A stretch of 64,000 bases of DNA. It comes from Agelas oroides (taxonomy: Eukaryota > Porifera > Demospongiae > Agelasida > Agelasidae). The notes beneath the pieces are model-generated. The model was not told the origin of the DNA, made no database searches, and was given only the letters and a program-made list of their open reading frames with translations. The stretch covers positions 6,444,815 through 6,508,814 of the forward strand of contig OX422198.1 in NCBI GenBank assembly GCA_949130485.1. Direction: 5' to 3'. The translations under genes were made by a program, and so were the position numbers. This document shows, piece after piece, positions 44,625 to 55,943 of this stretch; position 1 is the first letter of the stretch, and each line of letters begins with the position of its first letter.

Positions 44625-46139
44625 ATGTGTGTACGCGTGTTGCTTGTCTGTGTGCTCACTGTTGCTGCTGTCTCGAGTGCTCGAGACTCCATCCATGACC
44701 CGCATGAAGAACGACCTACAAGGGCGGGTAACCTTCCCAACATCGTTTTCCTATTGGCTGATGATTTAGGCTACGGCGATGTCCAGTACAATGGCGCGAA
44801 TGCAAGCACCCCAAACTTGAATGCTATGGCCTCGGGGCCCAACAGTATCCATCTGACCAGGTACTACAGTGGTGGTCCCGTCTGTTCACCCACTAGGGGG
44901 ACGCTACTCACTGGGCGAAACCATAACCGATACTGCATCTGGACTGCAAATACAGGCAGTAATAAGGATGATTTTGCTGTACCGCAGCGAATGCCCTTGC
45001 CGACATCAGAGATCACAGTTGCAGACATTCTAAAGCAACATGGATACCAGACGGCTATCTTTGGGAAGTGGCACCTTGGGGATGTGAAGCCAGTTGCCGG
45101 GGGCAACACAAAGTGGCCTGTCTCCCACCCAGGCATGCATGGTTTTGATGAGTGGTGGGTCACCGAGCGATCAGCAATGAGTGCCAACCTCAACTGCGCT
45201 TGCTTCAATGCAACAAATTGTCCTCTCGGCCATTACACAGATGTACCTCCATGCTACAATTACTATACTATTGACCCTAACACAGGTCTACTGGTGGCAC
45301 TGGACCAGCCCATTAACGGAGACGACTCCCATTTTCTTCTGAAAGAGTTTGCCCACTTTTTAGACAGTGCAGTTAAGACAGGTCAACCCTTTTTTGTGTA
45401 CCTTCCCTTTCACACAGTTCACATTAGATATCTTGCTACCTTAGGGTACATTGAACAGTATGTTTCTCAAGGGTACGACATGAACGACATTGACTATTAT
45501 GGTGCTATAACAGCAATGGATGACGCAATTGGTCAACTCAGACAACTCCTGAAGAGTTATAACATTAGCAACAACACAATGCTGTGGTTCACAAGTGACA
45601 ACGGACCTGCTAGAGGCACTCCAGGTGTAACGGCTGGATTCAGGGGACGAAAGGGGACTCTATTTGAAGGAGGGATAAGAGTCCCTGGCATTATTGAGTG
45701 GCCAGACATGATAAAGAGCAATCAGATGTCTGACTTTCCGGTTGTCTCCAGCGACTTTCTCCCAACGGTGTGTGACATACTAGGAGTTAGTCCCCCCACA
45801 GATAGACCCATTGACGGCACATCAATACTCCCCTTCATCCGTGGAGAAAAATCAACAAGAAATAAAACCATATCATGGGCTTACAACATCCGTGGGAATT
45901 TCAACGGTACCTACAATGCTGTCATAAACGGTGATCGCTACAAAGTGTACGCAGAATATCACAAAGGAGAGATAAAAACCGCCTACTTGTATGATTTGAT
46001 AGAGGACCCATTTGAGACCAAGGACGTCTCAAATGAGCAGCCAGCGATGTTTGCAAGCATGAAAGTTGAGCTGGAAGAGTGGATGCAGTCGGTCATCAAG
46101 AGTGCCACAGAAACAGTCAAGTGTTATGGATACACTTAA
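44625..46139 (+). CDS. Arylsulfatase (type I sulfatase), copy 1, intronless
   Basis: Secreted or lysosomal sulfatase of the alkaline-phosphatase-like superfamily; it hydrolyses sulfate esters on glycans or glycolipids. 504 aa from ATG 44625; the open frame extends nine bases upstream through a non-ATG codon. Signal peptide: MCVRVLLVCVLTVAAVSSA. Metal-site Asp pair in VFLLADDLGYGD (D46, D47). VCSPTRGTLLTGR contains the CxPxR signature (C87, R91) whose Cys is converted to formylglycine. GKWHLGD and WFTSDNGPARG supply further active-site residues. All key residues are present, so it is probably active. One exon, beside genes with 24 and 13 exons. AATAAA at 46223. Substrate cannot be told from sequence; the resemblance is to arylsulfatase/GALNS-like and bacterial-type enzymes rather than one named human paralog. 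Confidence 0.95.
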   Translation: MCVRVLLVCVLTVAAVSSARDSIHDPHEERPTRAGNLPNIVFLLADDLGYGDVQYNGANASTPNLNAMASGPNSIHLTRYYSGGPVCSPTRGTLLTGRNHNRYCIWTANTGSNKDDFAVPQRMPLPTSEITVADILKQHGYQTAIFGKWHLGDVKPVAGGNTKWPVSHPGMHGFDEWWVTERSAMSANLNCACFNATNCPLGHYTDVPPCYNYYTIDPNTGLLVALDQPINGDDSHFLLKEFAHFLDSAVKTGQPFFVYLPFHTVHIRYLATLGYIEQYVSQGYDMNDIDYYGAITAMDDAIGQLRQLLKSYNISNNTMLWFTSDNGPARGTPGVTAGFRGRKGTLFEGGIRVPGIIEWPDMIKSNQMSDFPVVSSDFLPTVCDILGVSPPTDRPIDGTSILPFIRGEKSTRNKTISWAYNIRGNFNGTYNAVINGDRYKVYAEYHKGEIKTAYLYDLIEDPFETKDVSNEQPAMFASMKVELEEWMQSVIKSATETVKCYGYT

Positions 46140-46222
46140 TACATTGTACATGAGGGAGAAGATGGGTGAAGGGTTTTCATCGTTGCTTAATGTCACATGG
46201 TCCCAGTTAATATACATGATAG

Positions 46223-46228
46223 AATAAA
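46223..46228 (+). terminator. Polyadenylation signal of arylsulfatase 1
   Basis: AATAAA 83 bp after the stop codon. Confidence 0.6.
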
Positions 46229-46521
46229 AAGTTAATTTCTTAGGAGCATATCCTGGATATACCCACTAGGTCCAAATTATACATGAATTATGTTCACGTT
46301 GATACATGGCCAAGTCCTTTATGTTCGTATTATGTGGAAAGTATGTTATTCTTGCAATCAGTGATGTTTTAATAATGTTCTGTAAGGGCATAATCTATAC
46401 CAATAACATGATGAGACTACTCTAATTATCTGTACAGAAACTGAAAAATTGAAAAAACAATAAAATCATACCAAGCTAATGCTGATAGGCCTACAGGAAT
46501 GACTATGATTGGTGACTTCTC

Positions 46522-47630
46522 TCAAAAATGATGGTCTTGTTTCTTGAGCCTTCGTCTTAGCTCCACTGGCACCTTCTCAAAACATTTCTTGCAGTATGGC
46601 CTCTCGTCCATGTCTGCATAACGAGCTCCACCACTTTGTGTGTGCGTGTGTATGAGAGAGAGGAGAGAGAGAGTTAATCTTTCTACAACACCCGTAAACA
46701 TGCAAACACCACCGTGTTGCCAGGACGATGTCACAAGCAGTGCAGCAGAAGTGTTCCAAACACCATGACTTGTTCATGCACTGTAAAAACATTTACTTCA
46801 ACCATATTTAGTCATCTCAGTTGCATGCCTGTTGTGTAAGTGAATCAACGTGTAGTTGAGAAGCTTCTCCCTTTTGTTAAATTAGGATCATCGGCCTATA
46901 TCAGCATTTCGGGCGAAATTTGGTGTTTCTTTGATCCTACACGTCTGCCCCTGGAGGAGTTCCTTGGTTGCATGGCTATGATAAAAATGCCAGGAATGTA
47001 GCCAAATAGCTAGGGTTTCTGTAAACTACACCTAAGCTTTTATTCAAATTGGAAGCATCATTTGAAGTTTGTAACGTGTCACGTACACAACAGGCATGCA
47101 ACTGAGATGACCAAAATATGGTTGAAGTAACCCAAGTGTTTTTATAGTGCATGCAGTACCATCGGTCCTTGCCTGCTTGCTTGTATGCAAACATGAACTG
47201 GAGGCACAGACTACTTATGTATAATATTAATCTTGCGTGTGAATCATGCTTAGATATACATGTAGGTAGAAAAATAGACTTTTATTTGAATGGGTTAGTC
47301 TCTTCAGCTTAGCGTAGCTGGTTTTCAGGCGGCCCTGTATTCACTTACCCATCTGGGTACGAAACTAGATATGAACACAAGAAAGAGTAGTTTGCAGTGA
47401 GAGGATGAAGTTATGTCGCATGAAAAAGGAATGAGGAACACTTCCGCTTGCTCTCTTGTATTGCATCACAGTGGTGATGGGAAGGGATTGGAGATGGGAA
47501 AGGACTGGAGGCAAGGAAGGCCTGGGGATGAGGCTAGCACAGAACCATTAGTGTCTAGCGTGGCACTCACTGTCTCCACTGCTTGGCTTGTTGCAACTGA
47601 AGCAGAGGTCACCAAACAGCTATGTTGCAA
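46522..47630 (-). pseudogene. Truncated duplicate of PINCH exons 11-13
   Basis: Copies of the last three PINCH exons (compare 58486-59201). The exon 11 copy is at about 47582-47630 ([12 protein letters not shown]). The exon 12 copy ([20 protein letters not shown]) is cut by a MITE at 46782-47149. The exon 13 copy ([20 protein letters not shown]) reads to a shifted end (KKQDHHF, stop at 46522). The first ten exons are missing and no start is available. Flanking intron text is also shared, so this is a genomic duplication rather than a retrocopy. Confidence 0.85.
46782..47149. mobile_element. MITE with CACTGTAAAAAC ends
   Basis: CACTGTAAAAACATTTACTT...TCAACCATATTTAGTCATCTCAGTTGCATGCC is inverted at the right end (GGCATGCAACTGAGATGACC...GTTTTTATAGTG). 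It is inserted in the exon 12 copy of the PINCH remnant, flanked on both sides by ATGCA. Same end family as 26791-27232. Confidence 0.85.
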
Positions 47631-47683
47631 GATTGCATACAAGCAAGCAGGCAAGGACTGGTTCAGCTGGTTCAGACAGACAT

Positions 47684-48012
47684 ACCATATGGATCATTGA
47701 TGATACCATGGCGACTACAGGGAGGGAAAGTAAAGGGTAAAGCAGACGGCAAAAGGTTCAAGGTTGTTTTTGTGACAGAGTAGAAAAGTACACAAATAGC
47801 ACTTCACTGCGGGAGCCCCACCATGGACTCACAGTGTGCACATGCGCACTCACTAAAGATACAGGTGGACTTGGCCTGGTTGCAATCGCTGGCACCCCTT
47901 TTTGGTACGTGCATGGGTATCAGAGATAGTCCAGGTAGCTATCTCCACTCAGGGGGATTTCTGCCTGATTGCAATGTACCAGGGAGAAATCCAGCAAACT
48001 ACCAACAAAATG
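47684..48012 (-). pseudogene. Broken duplicate of mannosidase exons 1-2
   Basis: The exon 2 copy (about 47691-47719) still reads RHGIINDPY with its GT donor. The exon 1 copy (about 47850-48012) retains QAEIPL and KKGVPAI but has indels and a stop (compare 44316-44512). It directly follows the PINCH remnant, so the boundary at about 47631-47684 is a duplication junction. Confidence 0.85.
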
Positions 48013-48262
48013 TACCGTTTCCAATGCCTAAAATGTCAGAAATGGAGACCCTACAAGCTGAAAGGAGTGTTTTCTAGGCCCGTTTGTGCAAGAAAGCAGA
48101 AATTATGGCCAACCTGGCATAATTTGACCAGGGCTTTTCCACAGCCAGCTGCAACAGCCACCATGTACTGTCACCCTCCGGGTGACACCCACCCACCCAC
48201 CTCCCCTCATCCCAGCCTTTCTGCTAGTGCAGAACCTATCTTCGAAACGGATTGTGCCAACC

Positions 48263-48420
48263 AAGAGCGCATAAGAATGGGCGGCTAGAGTAAGAGCGTG
48301 TCACTCTACTATCTATGGAGCATAGATGGTAGAGTGACACTCTACCATCTATGATTACTAGTAAACTCCAATAGAAACCCACAGTCCGGTCACTAAAAAA
48401 TTAGTCTCGTGACCAGCCGG
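48263..48420. mobile_element. Partial MITE (AGAGCGCATAAGAA family) with inserted micro-hairpin
   Basis: AAGAGCGCATAAGAATGGGC GGCTAGAGTAAGAGCGTG matches the end of the 4775 and 38074 elements. A hairpin at 48301-48352 (ACTCTACTATCTATGG...CCATCTATGA) interrupts it. CCCACAGTCCGGTCAC continues the family sequence. Confidence 0.65.
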
Positions 48421-49173
48421 ATATACCTACGGAAAGTCCGTCTGGTAACGTTGGGCTCGATTCTGGGGCTTTTCTACTTACGACAGAGTTATTTGAACGT
48501 GCCAATCAAATTGTAGCATGTCCAATTACTGGGGCGGCCCACTGGCGCCCTAGCGCTTGTGCGGATGCTATAATTGAAGCCATGTAGAGGTGAGAACGTC
48601 CATATATGGCCAGCGTTCAAACCCTGCTGACGTGTGCAAAAGCCCAAGAAAGGCGCGCGCAATGTTACCAGACGGGAGGCTGTCTTTTCACCCAATCCCA
48701 TGTGGTACAGCCCTAATTGGTCATGTGACTTCCGGTGCAACTTACATGGCCTGCAGTACAGTGAAGTCGGGTGTCACTAGTGCTCTTATCCGTCAGTATC
48801 GCGGTGGACCTAGGCTAGACTCTTGCAGCATGGAACTAGCTAGATGACTTCTTTCAGCGTTAGTACATGACGTTATAATTATGTTCTTTACTAAAGTAGC
48901 CTGCCTGCATAAAGATCTTGTTTTACTGGTTAAGTTTTACTGTAAGTTGTTCAGCTGAAATTCAACCATGCAAGTTGATGCAAAACAGAACTGATTGTAA
49001 AATTTGACCATGAATACTTACAAAAAAAAATAACATCCTCATACCCAGGCCTTCTAATCATGCGTTAGTTTCTTGCAGTATGCCTGACAAGCACTGGAGT
49101 AAGGACTGAGGCTAACAAAAATTGACTAGGTACAAAAATGAATACATACAACACGACAGCATTGAGTTCTTGC

Positions 49174-49495
49174 CAGTGGCGAAGCTACACCCGGGCATAC
49201 CCGGGCCTGTTCCCACGTAAAATTCGCTGGTGCCCGGGTCAAAATAATGTAGAAAGCTAAGTTATTAGCATGTGCTATCGCAAATTTCAAGCGGACATGA
49301 AGCGAGCATACAGGTAAGACTGAAAGAACTGTATCTGTGGCCGAAAACGGCCTCAGAAGCGATCTCAGAGTGTTAAATTTTGAAAATTTTCATGGCCGGA
49401 GCATGCCTCAGGTCCCCTAGCAGATGCGTGGTGCGCGCGCACTGAGTGTGCCCATGCTGTGCCCACGTAACCTGCTCATCCTGGCTACGCCACTG
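49174..49495. mobile_element. hAT-like MITE with perfect 8-bp target duplication
   Basis: Begins CAGTGGCGAAGCTACAC and ends GGCTACGCCACTG. The 8-bp sequence GTTCTTGC flanks both sides (49166-49173 and 49496-49503), the length typical of hAT elements. The interior (322 bp in total) is non-coding. Confidence 0.92.
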
Positions 49496-49945
49496 GTTCT
49501 TGCATGTAAGCATCATATATTAGGTCTTCACGTAGGAGGATACGACAGGCAGATCTTGACTGAAGCCTCTACACTTCTCAATCTGCAAAGAGAAATATAG
49601 AAAAGTAAAAGTTCCCTATCAACTCCGTCTCATGCCCAGACTATTTTTCGGCACGCAGAGGAAAAAAAGTATGGTCAATGGCGTTTTTGATCCAAGCGCC
49701 ACAATGGTGGCGCTCCAATCACATTGCTTCATGCGAATGACGTCACGTTTAAGAAGGGCTAGGCGGTTGAAGCACTATCAGGAGACCAAGGCCAGGCAGA
49801 ACCAGAGAACGGACTAGCGAAGGAATGCCAGGACTTCTGTGAACGGCGGTGTGCGTTTCTGAGCTTGACAACCGGCAGTGTGAAGTTCCTGAGCTTCAAA
49901 TGTCGATAAGATTGTCCTGGCTTTCTGACGTTGACTGTGACACCC

Positions 49946-52900
49946 GGTGTTACAGTGATATGTGTTCCCCCGGGGAATGTGTGCCCCCGAACACATTTCC
50001 CTAGTGATATCCGTTCCCCGAACAGATATCACTGGCATATTTGGCAACATTAGCGTCAGTGATATATGTTTCCCAGGGTTAACTGTTCCCCCATGATAAA
50101 GGTAAGAAAGTGGTAGCTTTATCCCAAGACAGGACTTATTGCCGAGTGCCTTAGCGCGAGGCTACTAATCTTGCAGTGCGTGTTCTCAGTTGGCGGGGTG
50201 TGGCTTTGACTTCCGTCCCGCTTTAGGAATGCAATTTGTCACGCTTCAGGAACGCAATTTGTCACGCTTCAGGAATACAATTTGTCACGCTTTAGGAATG
50301 CAATTAAAAAAGTTGTGTACAGTTTATAGTTCTCAGCGCTGAAGCGGCGCTAGCGGTCTCATTGTCGCGACGTGAAAATTGTGATGGGAGCGAGGAAGAA
50401 AGAGCTAGGAGTAGGGTTGGGCGGATTATGCTCCATTTTTTACCCATTATGCTATTCCAATATGCTCAAAATTGTACCAATTATGCCTAAAATTATGCCC
50501 AAAATTTGCCTATTATGCTCAAACTATGCCCATTATTTCTGGAAGGAGCAAACGTGTATGTTCGAATAATTATTGCCGAGCGCATTAGCGCGAGGCTCTG
50601 AATGAGGGATCTATTCTCGCAATGTACGTGCGTACGTACGTGCGTACGTACGTACGTACGTACATACGTGTCGGTCACGCTTAGGAATGTCAATTTGCGG
50701 TACCGCTTAGGAATGTCAATTTGAGGTCACGCCCAGGCAGGATATCAGATACCACGTGCATTACACGACGACGTTGGGACGACGTTTTTGGCGACGGAGG
50801 ACGGGAGGACAGCGCGGCTGGGCCTTCGCAACGTACGTATTTGGCTGAGTCAAGTGCAGAAGCGAGTACTGAACGCAGCCGACGGCTAGCGACTCTGACA
50901 AAGAAAAAAACAAAGAGGTCAGTCCACAGTAGAGCAAGAAGAGCACAAGATAGAGTTCAACAGTAGAAAGCACGTACTGGAGATTCTTCACAAGCCAGGT
51001 ATTTAGGCTCACTCTTTACGTTATACCGTTGTTTTGTACTGTTCTTTGGGCTCCCACTATACTAAACGAGCAACCCCTGACACCTGCGCCGCGCGCCCCA
51101 TCCGCGCATGGCGCTTGAAGCGGCGCGAGGCATCATACGCATGCGTACTCCTAGTTTTACACTGTACAGAAAAAGTAAATTGAAACAGGATCGACTATTG
51201 TAGTCTCGCGTGGCCACACCCCATTCCGCAAGAGTGGGTGTGGCCACGTAACACCATGGAAAGTTCAATGTAGATCACCAGACTCTGCGATTGCTGATCA
51301 TTGCTCCCTCACTTCGCCGCTTACCAACAGGGCATGGGACTTGGACACGGTCTGAGGACGAGACTACCAGTCTACCACAGACACATTATGCTCAAAATGT
51401 ACCTATTATTCCCGCATAATGCTCAATGCTTTCTGGTACCTATTATTCCAAAAATTATGCCAGCATAATCCGCCCAACCCTAGCTAGGAGCCTGGCGCGA
51501 AAACGGAAGAGAAGACAGAGAGCGTAAATGCAGCCACAACGCCGTGAAGTCCGCGTCGAGAACGATGAGTACGAGAGTGAGCAGCAGCGCCTAGCGAAGC
51601 AAATAAAGAGAAACGACTATATCCTCGCGCGTTCTGTGCGGTTCGAAACCGCGCTCACATCCTCGAAACTCTTTCAGCGTAGTACGTACGCTTTGCTTTT
51701 CACACTTCGTTGATGACAGTCCCATGCACATGCCACGTCCACGCCTACAAACTAATCCACACGTGTTGGTTCAAAGGTCGTTGAGATGCGCGCGAGGCAT
51801 ACACTGCGAATACGTACACCTAGTATCACACAGGGAGGGACAGTCTAATGTTCAGTAACCCTTTAGATATGATTGTACTTATTGCCGAGCGCCTTAGCGT
51901 GAGGCTACTAATCTTGCAGTGCGTTCTCGGTTGGCGGGGTGTGGCTTTGACTTCCGTCCCGCTTTAGGAATGCAATTTGTCACGCTTCAGGAATGCAATT
52001 TGTCACGCTTTAGGAATGCAATTTGTCACGCTTCAGGAATGCAAAGGTGTGGTTTGTGCGCAAATATCCGTCCCGTTTTATAGGAAAGACAAACGTTGTG
52101 TACACTTACGTAAGTTTATCATATCCAGCGCTGTAGCGGCGCGAGCAGTCTCATTGTTGCGACGTCAAAATAGCAGAGAATTGTGAGGAGAGCGAGGAAG
52201 AGGTAGGAGACTGGCGCGAAAACGGAAGCAACGACAAAGGGTCCACCCCGTGAAGCCCGGATTGATGAGTGCGAGAGAGAGGAGCTATGACTAGCGAAAC
52301 AAAGAAAGCACATGGCTGTCTTGAGGAACGCCGACCATCCCCGTAGATCCGCCAGGCTACAGGCCGAGCAACTACGTCTACAACAGCTCACACTGACCGC
52401 ACTGTTCACACCGCTCTTGCACATGGCCAACTGTCAACATGCCACGCCTACTAAATGTAATGTCACGTGTCGGTTCAAAGGTAAGATGCGCGTGCGCGAG
52501 GCATACACTGCGAATACGTACACCTAGTATAATGGTAAGAAAGTGATATCAAGTGTTTCATTATAGGTATGAATTTAAAGACAGCAGTGTACATGCAGAT
52601 GCAAGGATACAGCAAGAGCCAGAAGTAGCTAGTTACTTTGAAATGCATGTAAGAGGTTGGTACATTGTGGAGGTATATTATCACAAGAAGATGGCTCTAA
52701 AAAATAACATCTGGTGAAGAGAGCCAGAACAGAAACTGATTCCCACAACGTCCTTCTTCGTATCAAACATAATATATAGTTGAGAAATGCTTTGGTATTA
52801 GCCTTCATCCATTCTTGAGGTGCTTGGATGAAGAACAAGCCCACTATAAACCCTTCAGTCACTGTCAATATCATGCAGGTGTATAAGCTTTGAAGATGGA

Positions 52901-53032
52901 AACACATATCACTGATGTTTTTGCAAGGGGAAACTCCTGATCCTAGTGATATCTGTTTGGGGAACAGATATCACTAGGGAAATGTGTTCGGGGGCACACA
53001 TTTCCCAGGGGAACACATATCACTGTAACACC
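49946..53032. mobile_element. 3.1-kb inverted-repeat element with nested insertions
   Basis: GGTGTTACAGTGATATGTGT TCCCCCGGGG at the left end is inverted at the right (GGGGAACACATATCACTGTA ACACC). The roughly 95-bp arms also contain a second hairpin, GATATCTGTTCGGGGAACAGATATC. The interior holds direct repeats (about 50135-50300 and 51875-52045: GCCGAGCGCCTTAGCG, then CACGCTTTAGGAATGCAATTTGT units) and a nested element at 50412-51483. No transposase-like ORF. Confidence 0.8.
50412..51483. mobile_element. Nested MITE with TAGGGTTGGGCGGATTATGC ends
   Basis: The left end TAGGGTTGGGCGGATTATGC and right end GCATAATCCGCCCAACCCTA are inverted repeats. Subterminal regions are rich in ATTATGCTC / CCTATTATTCC. 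It contains a (GTAC)n patch at 50626-50665. Non-coding. Confidence 0.8.
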
Positions 53033-53423
53033 GGCACGTGCTAACCATAGAACCTCACGCATTAGTATAAAGCTGGCCAGATCCAGAGTCGTTTTTTTTT
53101 TTTTTTCTCTCCCTCTCGCTCCTCCCACCGTCAATAAAGAAAAATACGGCTGGCTCGCGAGACTGGCATACGAGCTTCAGGATAGCTCCAGCTGCGCGTA
53201 CACATAAGCCATTGTTGCTCAGGTTTTCTCGGGTTTTCTCCACAGCTGCGAGATAAAATCTAGGAGTGGTCTGGGAACGAGGCTGCATTAATTTTAGGCT
53301 CCACGGGCATGACGGGGGGCCTTGTAAGACTACAAGAACAGATTCAAGACGACGCGCTTGGATTCTCAAGTCGCCTACGATTGCTCTCCCAGTAGGAAAA
53401 ATTTAGTATGCTCCTTCCTATCA

Positions 53424-54059
53424 ATGTTATGCCCCACCTCCCCACCAGAGCAAGGTGGGGATAAGGTAACTCTGACCCCACCCAAGGGGTATTTGATCTT
53501 TCCGTATACTATATATTCCACGGTATTCGTATTCCTTTACTGGCATAGTCTGGCGAAGCCAGACCCAAGCATAGCGCGAGGGTCTGGTCGCAAGCCTATA
53601 TTGCGATTTGTACCCACTGCAGAAATATTGCAGTCCAATCAGATTGCAGAACACGTAATTACGACATACTGACATCCGGTGAAAACAGTAGACTTCGCAA
53701 GCCAATATTGTGTTTTGTACGGTAGGAATGCAATTATCACGTGGATTACGTAATGCCTAATCAGTTTTTGAATTCAGGCTTCGGGTCATTGTACCCCAGT
53801 TCGTGCAGTTCCTAACTCGGCCAAGTTCTGACTGCTTTTCAAACACTTTCTAAATCTTTGTCAACGTAACATGTTTGACAAATTCTCGCTTGCGACCAGA
53901 CCCTCGCGCTTCACGCTCGGGTCTGGCTTCGCCAGACTATTACTGGCATACCAGGGGCTATTTGACCTAAGAGCTTAACCCAAGCAAGGGGTGGGGAATT
54001 AGATGGAAAAGTGGTCAAATCCCCACTCTCCTCTGGTGGGGGGAGGTGGGGCATAACAT
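53424..54059. mobile_element. Foldback element with a second foldback nested inside
   Basis: The outer ends ATGTTATGCCCCACCTCCCC / GGGGAGGTGGGGCATAACAT enclose an inner element at 53546-53939 with ends TAGTCTGGCGAAGCCAGACC / GGTCTGGCTTCGCCAGACTA plus CGCGAGGGTCTGGTCGCAAG and its complement. Both lack ORFs. Confidence 0.85.
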
Positions 54060-54431
54060 TTATCCCAGCCAGCATCCCAATACACGATGTTTGAAATCAC
54101 TTCATTCCTTTTCTCTTATTTTGAACTTGTTCAAACTGGACAATTCTCAAATCTTTTCTCTGTACCCAGCCCTTGAACCCTTGTGGTATAACATTGATAG
54201 GTGCATTACAGACTGCGTACGCCTAGCGGGATCGTTCTGAATGCACTTTCTGTTATAATAATGATATGGGCACAAGCTACACAGAACAGCAATGCCTAGC
54301 CGGGTAAAATATTTTAATATGCATACCGTGCGCATGAGTGACATGACCCTGCAGCCTCTGAATTATCACATTCCTTCGTGGCACGGAAAGCTGGCCAGAG
54401 TGTCCAGACGTATTTCTCTCTCCCTCTGAGA

Positions 54432-55943
54432 ATGTGTGTATGTGTGTTGCTTGTCTGTGTGCTCACTGTTGCTGCTGTCTCAAGTGCTCGAGACTCCATC
54501 CATGACCCGCATGAGGAACGACCTACAAGGGTGGGTAACCTTCCCAACATCGTTTTCCTATTGGCTGATGATTTAGGCTACGGCGATGTCCAGTACAATG
54601 GCGGGAATGCAAACACCCCAAACCTGAATGCTATGGCCTCGGGGCCCAACAGTATCCATCTGACCAGGTACTACAGTGGTGGCCCCGTGTGTTCCCCCAC
54701 CAGGGGGACGCTACTCACTGGGCGAAACCATAACCGATACTGCATCTGGAATGCAAATACAGGCAGTAACAGGGATGATTTTGTTTTTCCACAAAGAATG
54801 CCCTTGCCGACATCAGAGATCACAGTTGCAGACATTCTAAAGCGACATGGATACCAGACAGCAATCTTTGGGAAGTGGCACCTTGGTGATGTGAAGCCAG
54901 TTGCCAGGGGCAACAAAAAGTGGCCTGTCTCCCACCCTGGCATGCATGGTTTTGATGAGTGGTGGGTCACTGAGCGATCAGCAATGAGTGCCAACCTCAA
55001 CTGCGCTTGCTTCAACGTAACAAATTGTCCTCTCGGCCATTACACAAAAGTACCTCCGTGCTACAATTACTATACTATTGACCCCAACACTGGTCTACTG
55101 GTGGCACTGGACCACCCCATTAATGGAGATGACTCTCATTTTCTTCTGAAAGAGTTTGCCCACTTTTTAGACAGTGCAGTTAAGACAGGTCAACCCTTTT
55201 TTGTGTACCTTCCCTTTCACACAGTTCACATTAGATATCTTGCTACCTTAGGGTACATTGAACAGTATGTTTCTCAAGGGTACAACATAAACGACATTGA
55301 CTATTATGGTGCTATAACAGCAATGGATGATGCAATTGGTCAACTCAGACAACTCCTGAAGCGCTACAATATTAGTAATAACACAATGCTGTGGTTCACA
55401 AGTGACAACGGACCTGCTAGAGGCACTCCAGGTGCAACAGCTGGATTCAGGGGACGAAAGCGAACTCTATTTGAAGGTGGGATAAGAGTCCCTGGTATTA
55501 TTGAGTGGCCAGACATGATAAAGAGAAATCAGATGTCTGACTTTCCGGTTGTCTCCAGCGACTTTCTCCCAACGGTGTGTGACATACTAGGAGTTAGTCC
55601 CCCCACAGATAGACCCATTGACGGCACATCAATACTCCCCTTCATCCGTGGCGAAAAATCAACAAGAAATAAAACCATATCATGGGCTTACAACATCCGT
55701 GGGAATTTCAACGGTACCTACAATGCTGTCATAAACGGTGATCGCTACAAAGTGTACGCAGAATATCACAAAGGAGAGATAAAAACCGTGTATGATTTGA
55801 TAGAGGACCCATTTGAGACCAAGGACGTCTCAAATGAGCAGCCAGCGATGTTTGCAAGCATGAAAGCTGAGCTGGAAGAGTGGATGAAGTCGGTCATCAA
55901 GAGTGCCACAGAAACAGTCAAGTGTTATAAACACAACAAATGA
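54432..55943 (+). CDS. Arylsulfatase (type I sulfatase), copy 2, intronless
   Basis: 503 aa from ATG 54432, about 95 % identical to copy 1 by my count. The frame is open upstream, but homology with copy 1 begins just before this ATG. Signal peptide MCVCVLLVCVLTVAAVSSA. The ADDLGYGD metal site, CSPTR formylglycine signature, GKWHLGD and TSDNGPARG are all kept. Differences include loss of two residues near the C-terminus (KTAYLYDLI to KTVYDLI) and eight changes that create Lys or Arg. The divergent promoter that serves copy 1 is not next to it: about 5 kb of foldback elements separates this ATG from the decayed promoter copy near 48.7 kb. Probably functional in protein terms; its promoter is unknown. 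Confidence 0.93.
   Translation: MCVCVLLVCVLTVAAVSSARDSIHDPHEERPTRVGNLPNIVFLLADDLGYGDVQYNGGNANTPNLNAMASGPNSIHLTRYYSGGPVCSPTRGTLLTGRNHNRYCIWNANTGSNRDDFVFPQRMPLPTSEITVADILKRHGYQTAIFGKWHLGDVKPVARGNKKWPVSHPGMHGFDEWWVTERSAMSANLNCACFNVTNCPLGHYTKVPPCYNYYTIDPNTGLLVALDHPINGDDSHFLLKEFAHFLDSAVKTGQPFFVYLPFHTVHIRYLATLGYIEQYVSQGYNINDIDYYGAITAMDDAIGQLRQLLKRYNISNNTMLWFTSDNGPARGTPGATAGFRGRKRTLFEGGIRVPGIIEWPDMIKRNQMSDFPVVSSDFLPTVCDILGVSPPTDRPIDGTSILPFIRGEKSTRNKTISWAYNIRGNFNGTYNAVINGDRYKVYAEYHKGEIKTVYDLIEDPFETKDVSNEQPAMFASMKAELEEWMKSVIKSATETVKCYKHNK

Noticed and set aside
44864..45208. 114-codon minus-strand open frame, with a twin at 54671-55015
   Set aside because: Antisense of the sulfatase CxPxR region, present in both copies because the genes are duplicates.
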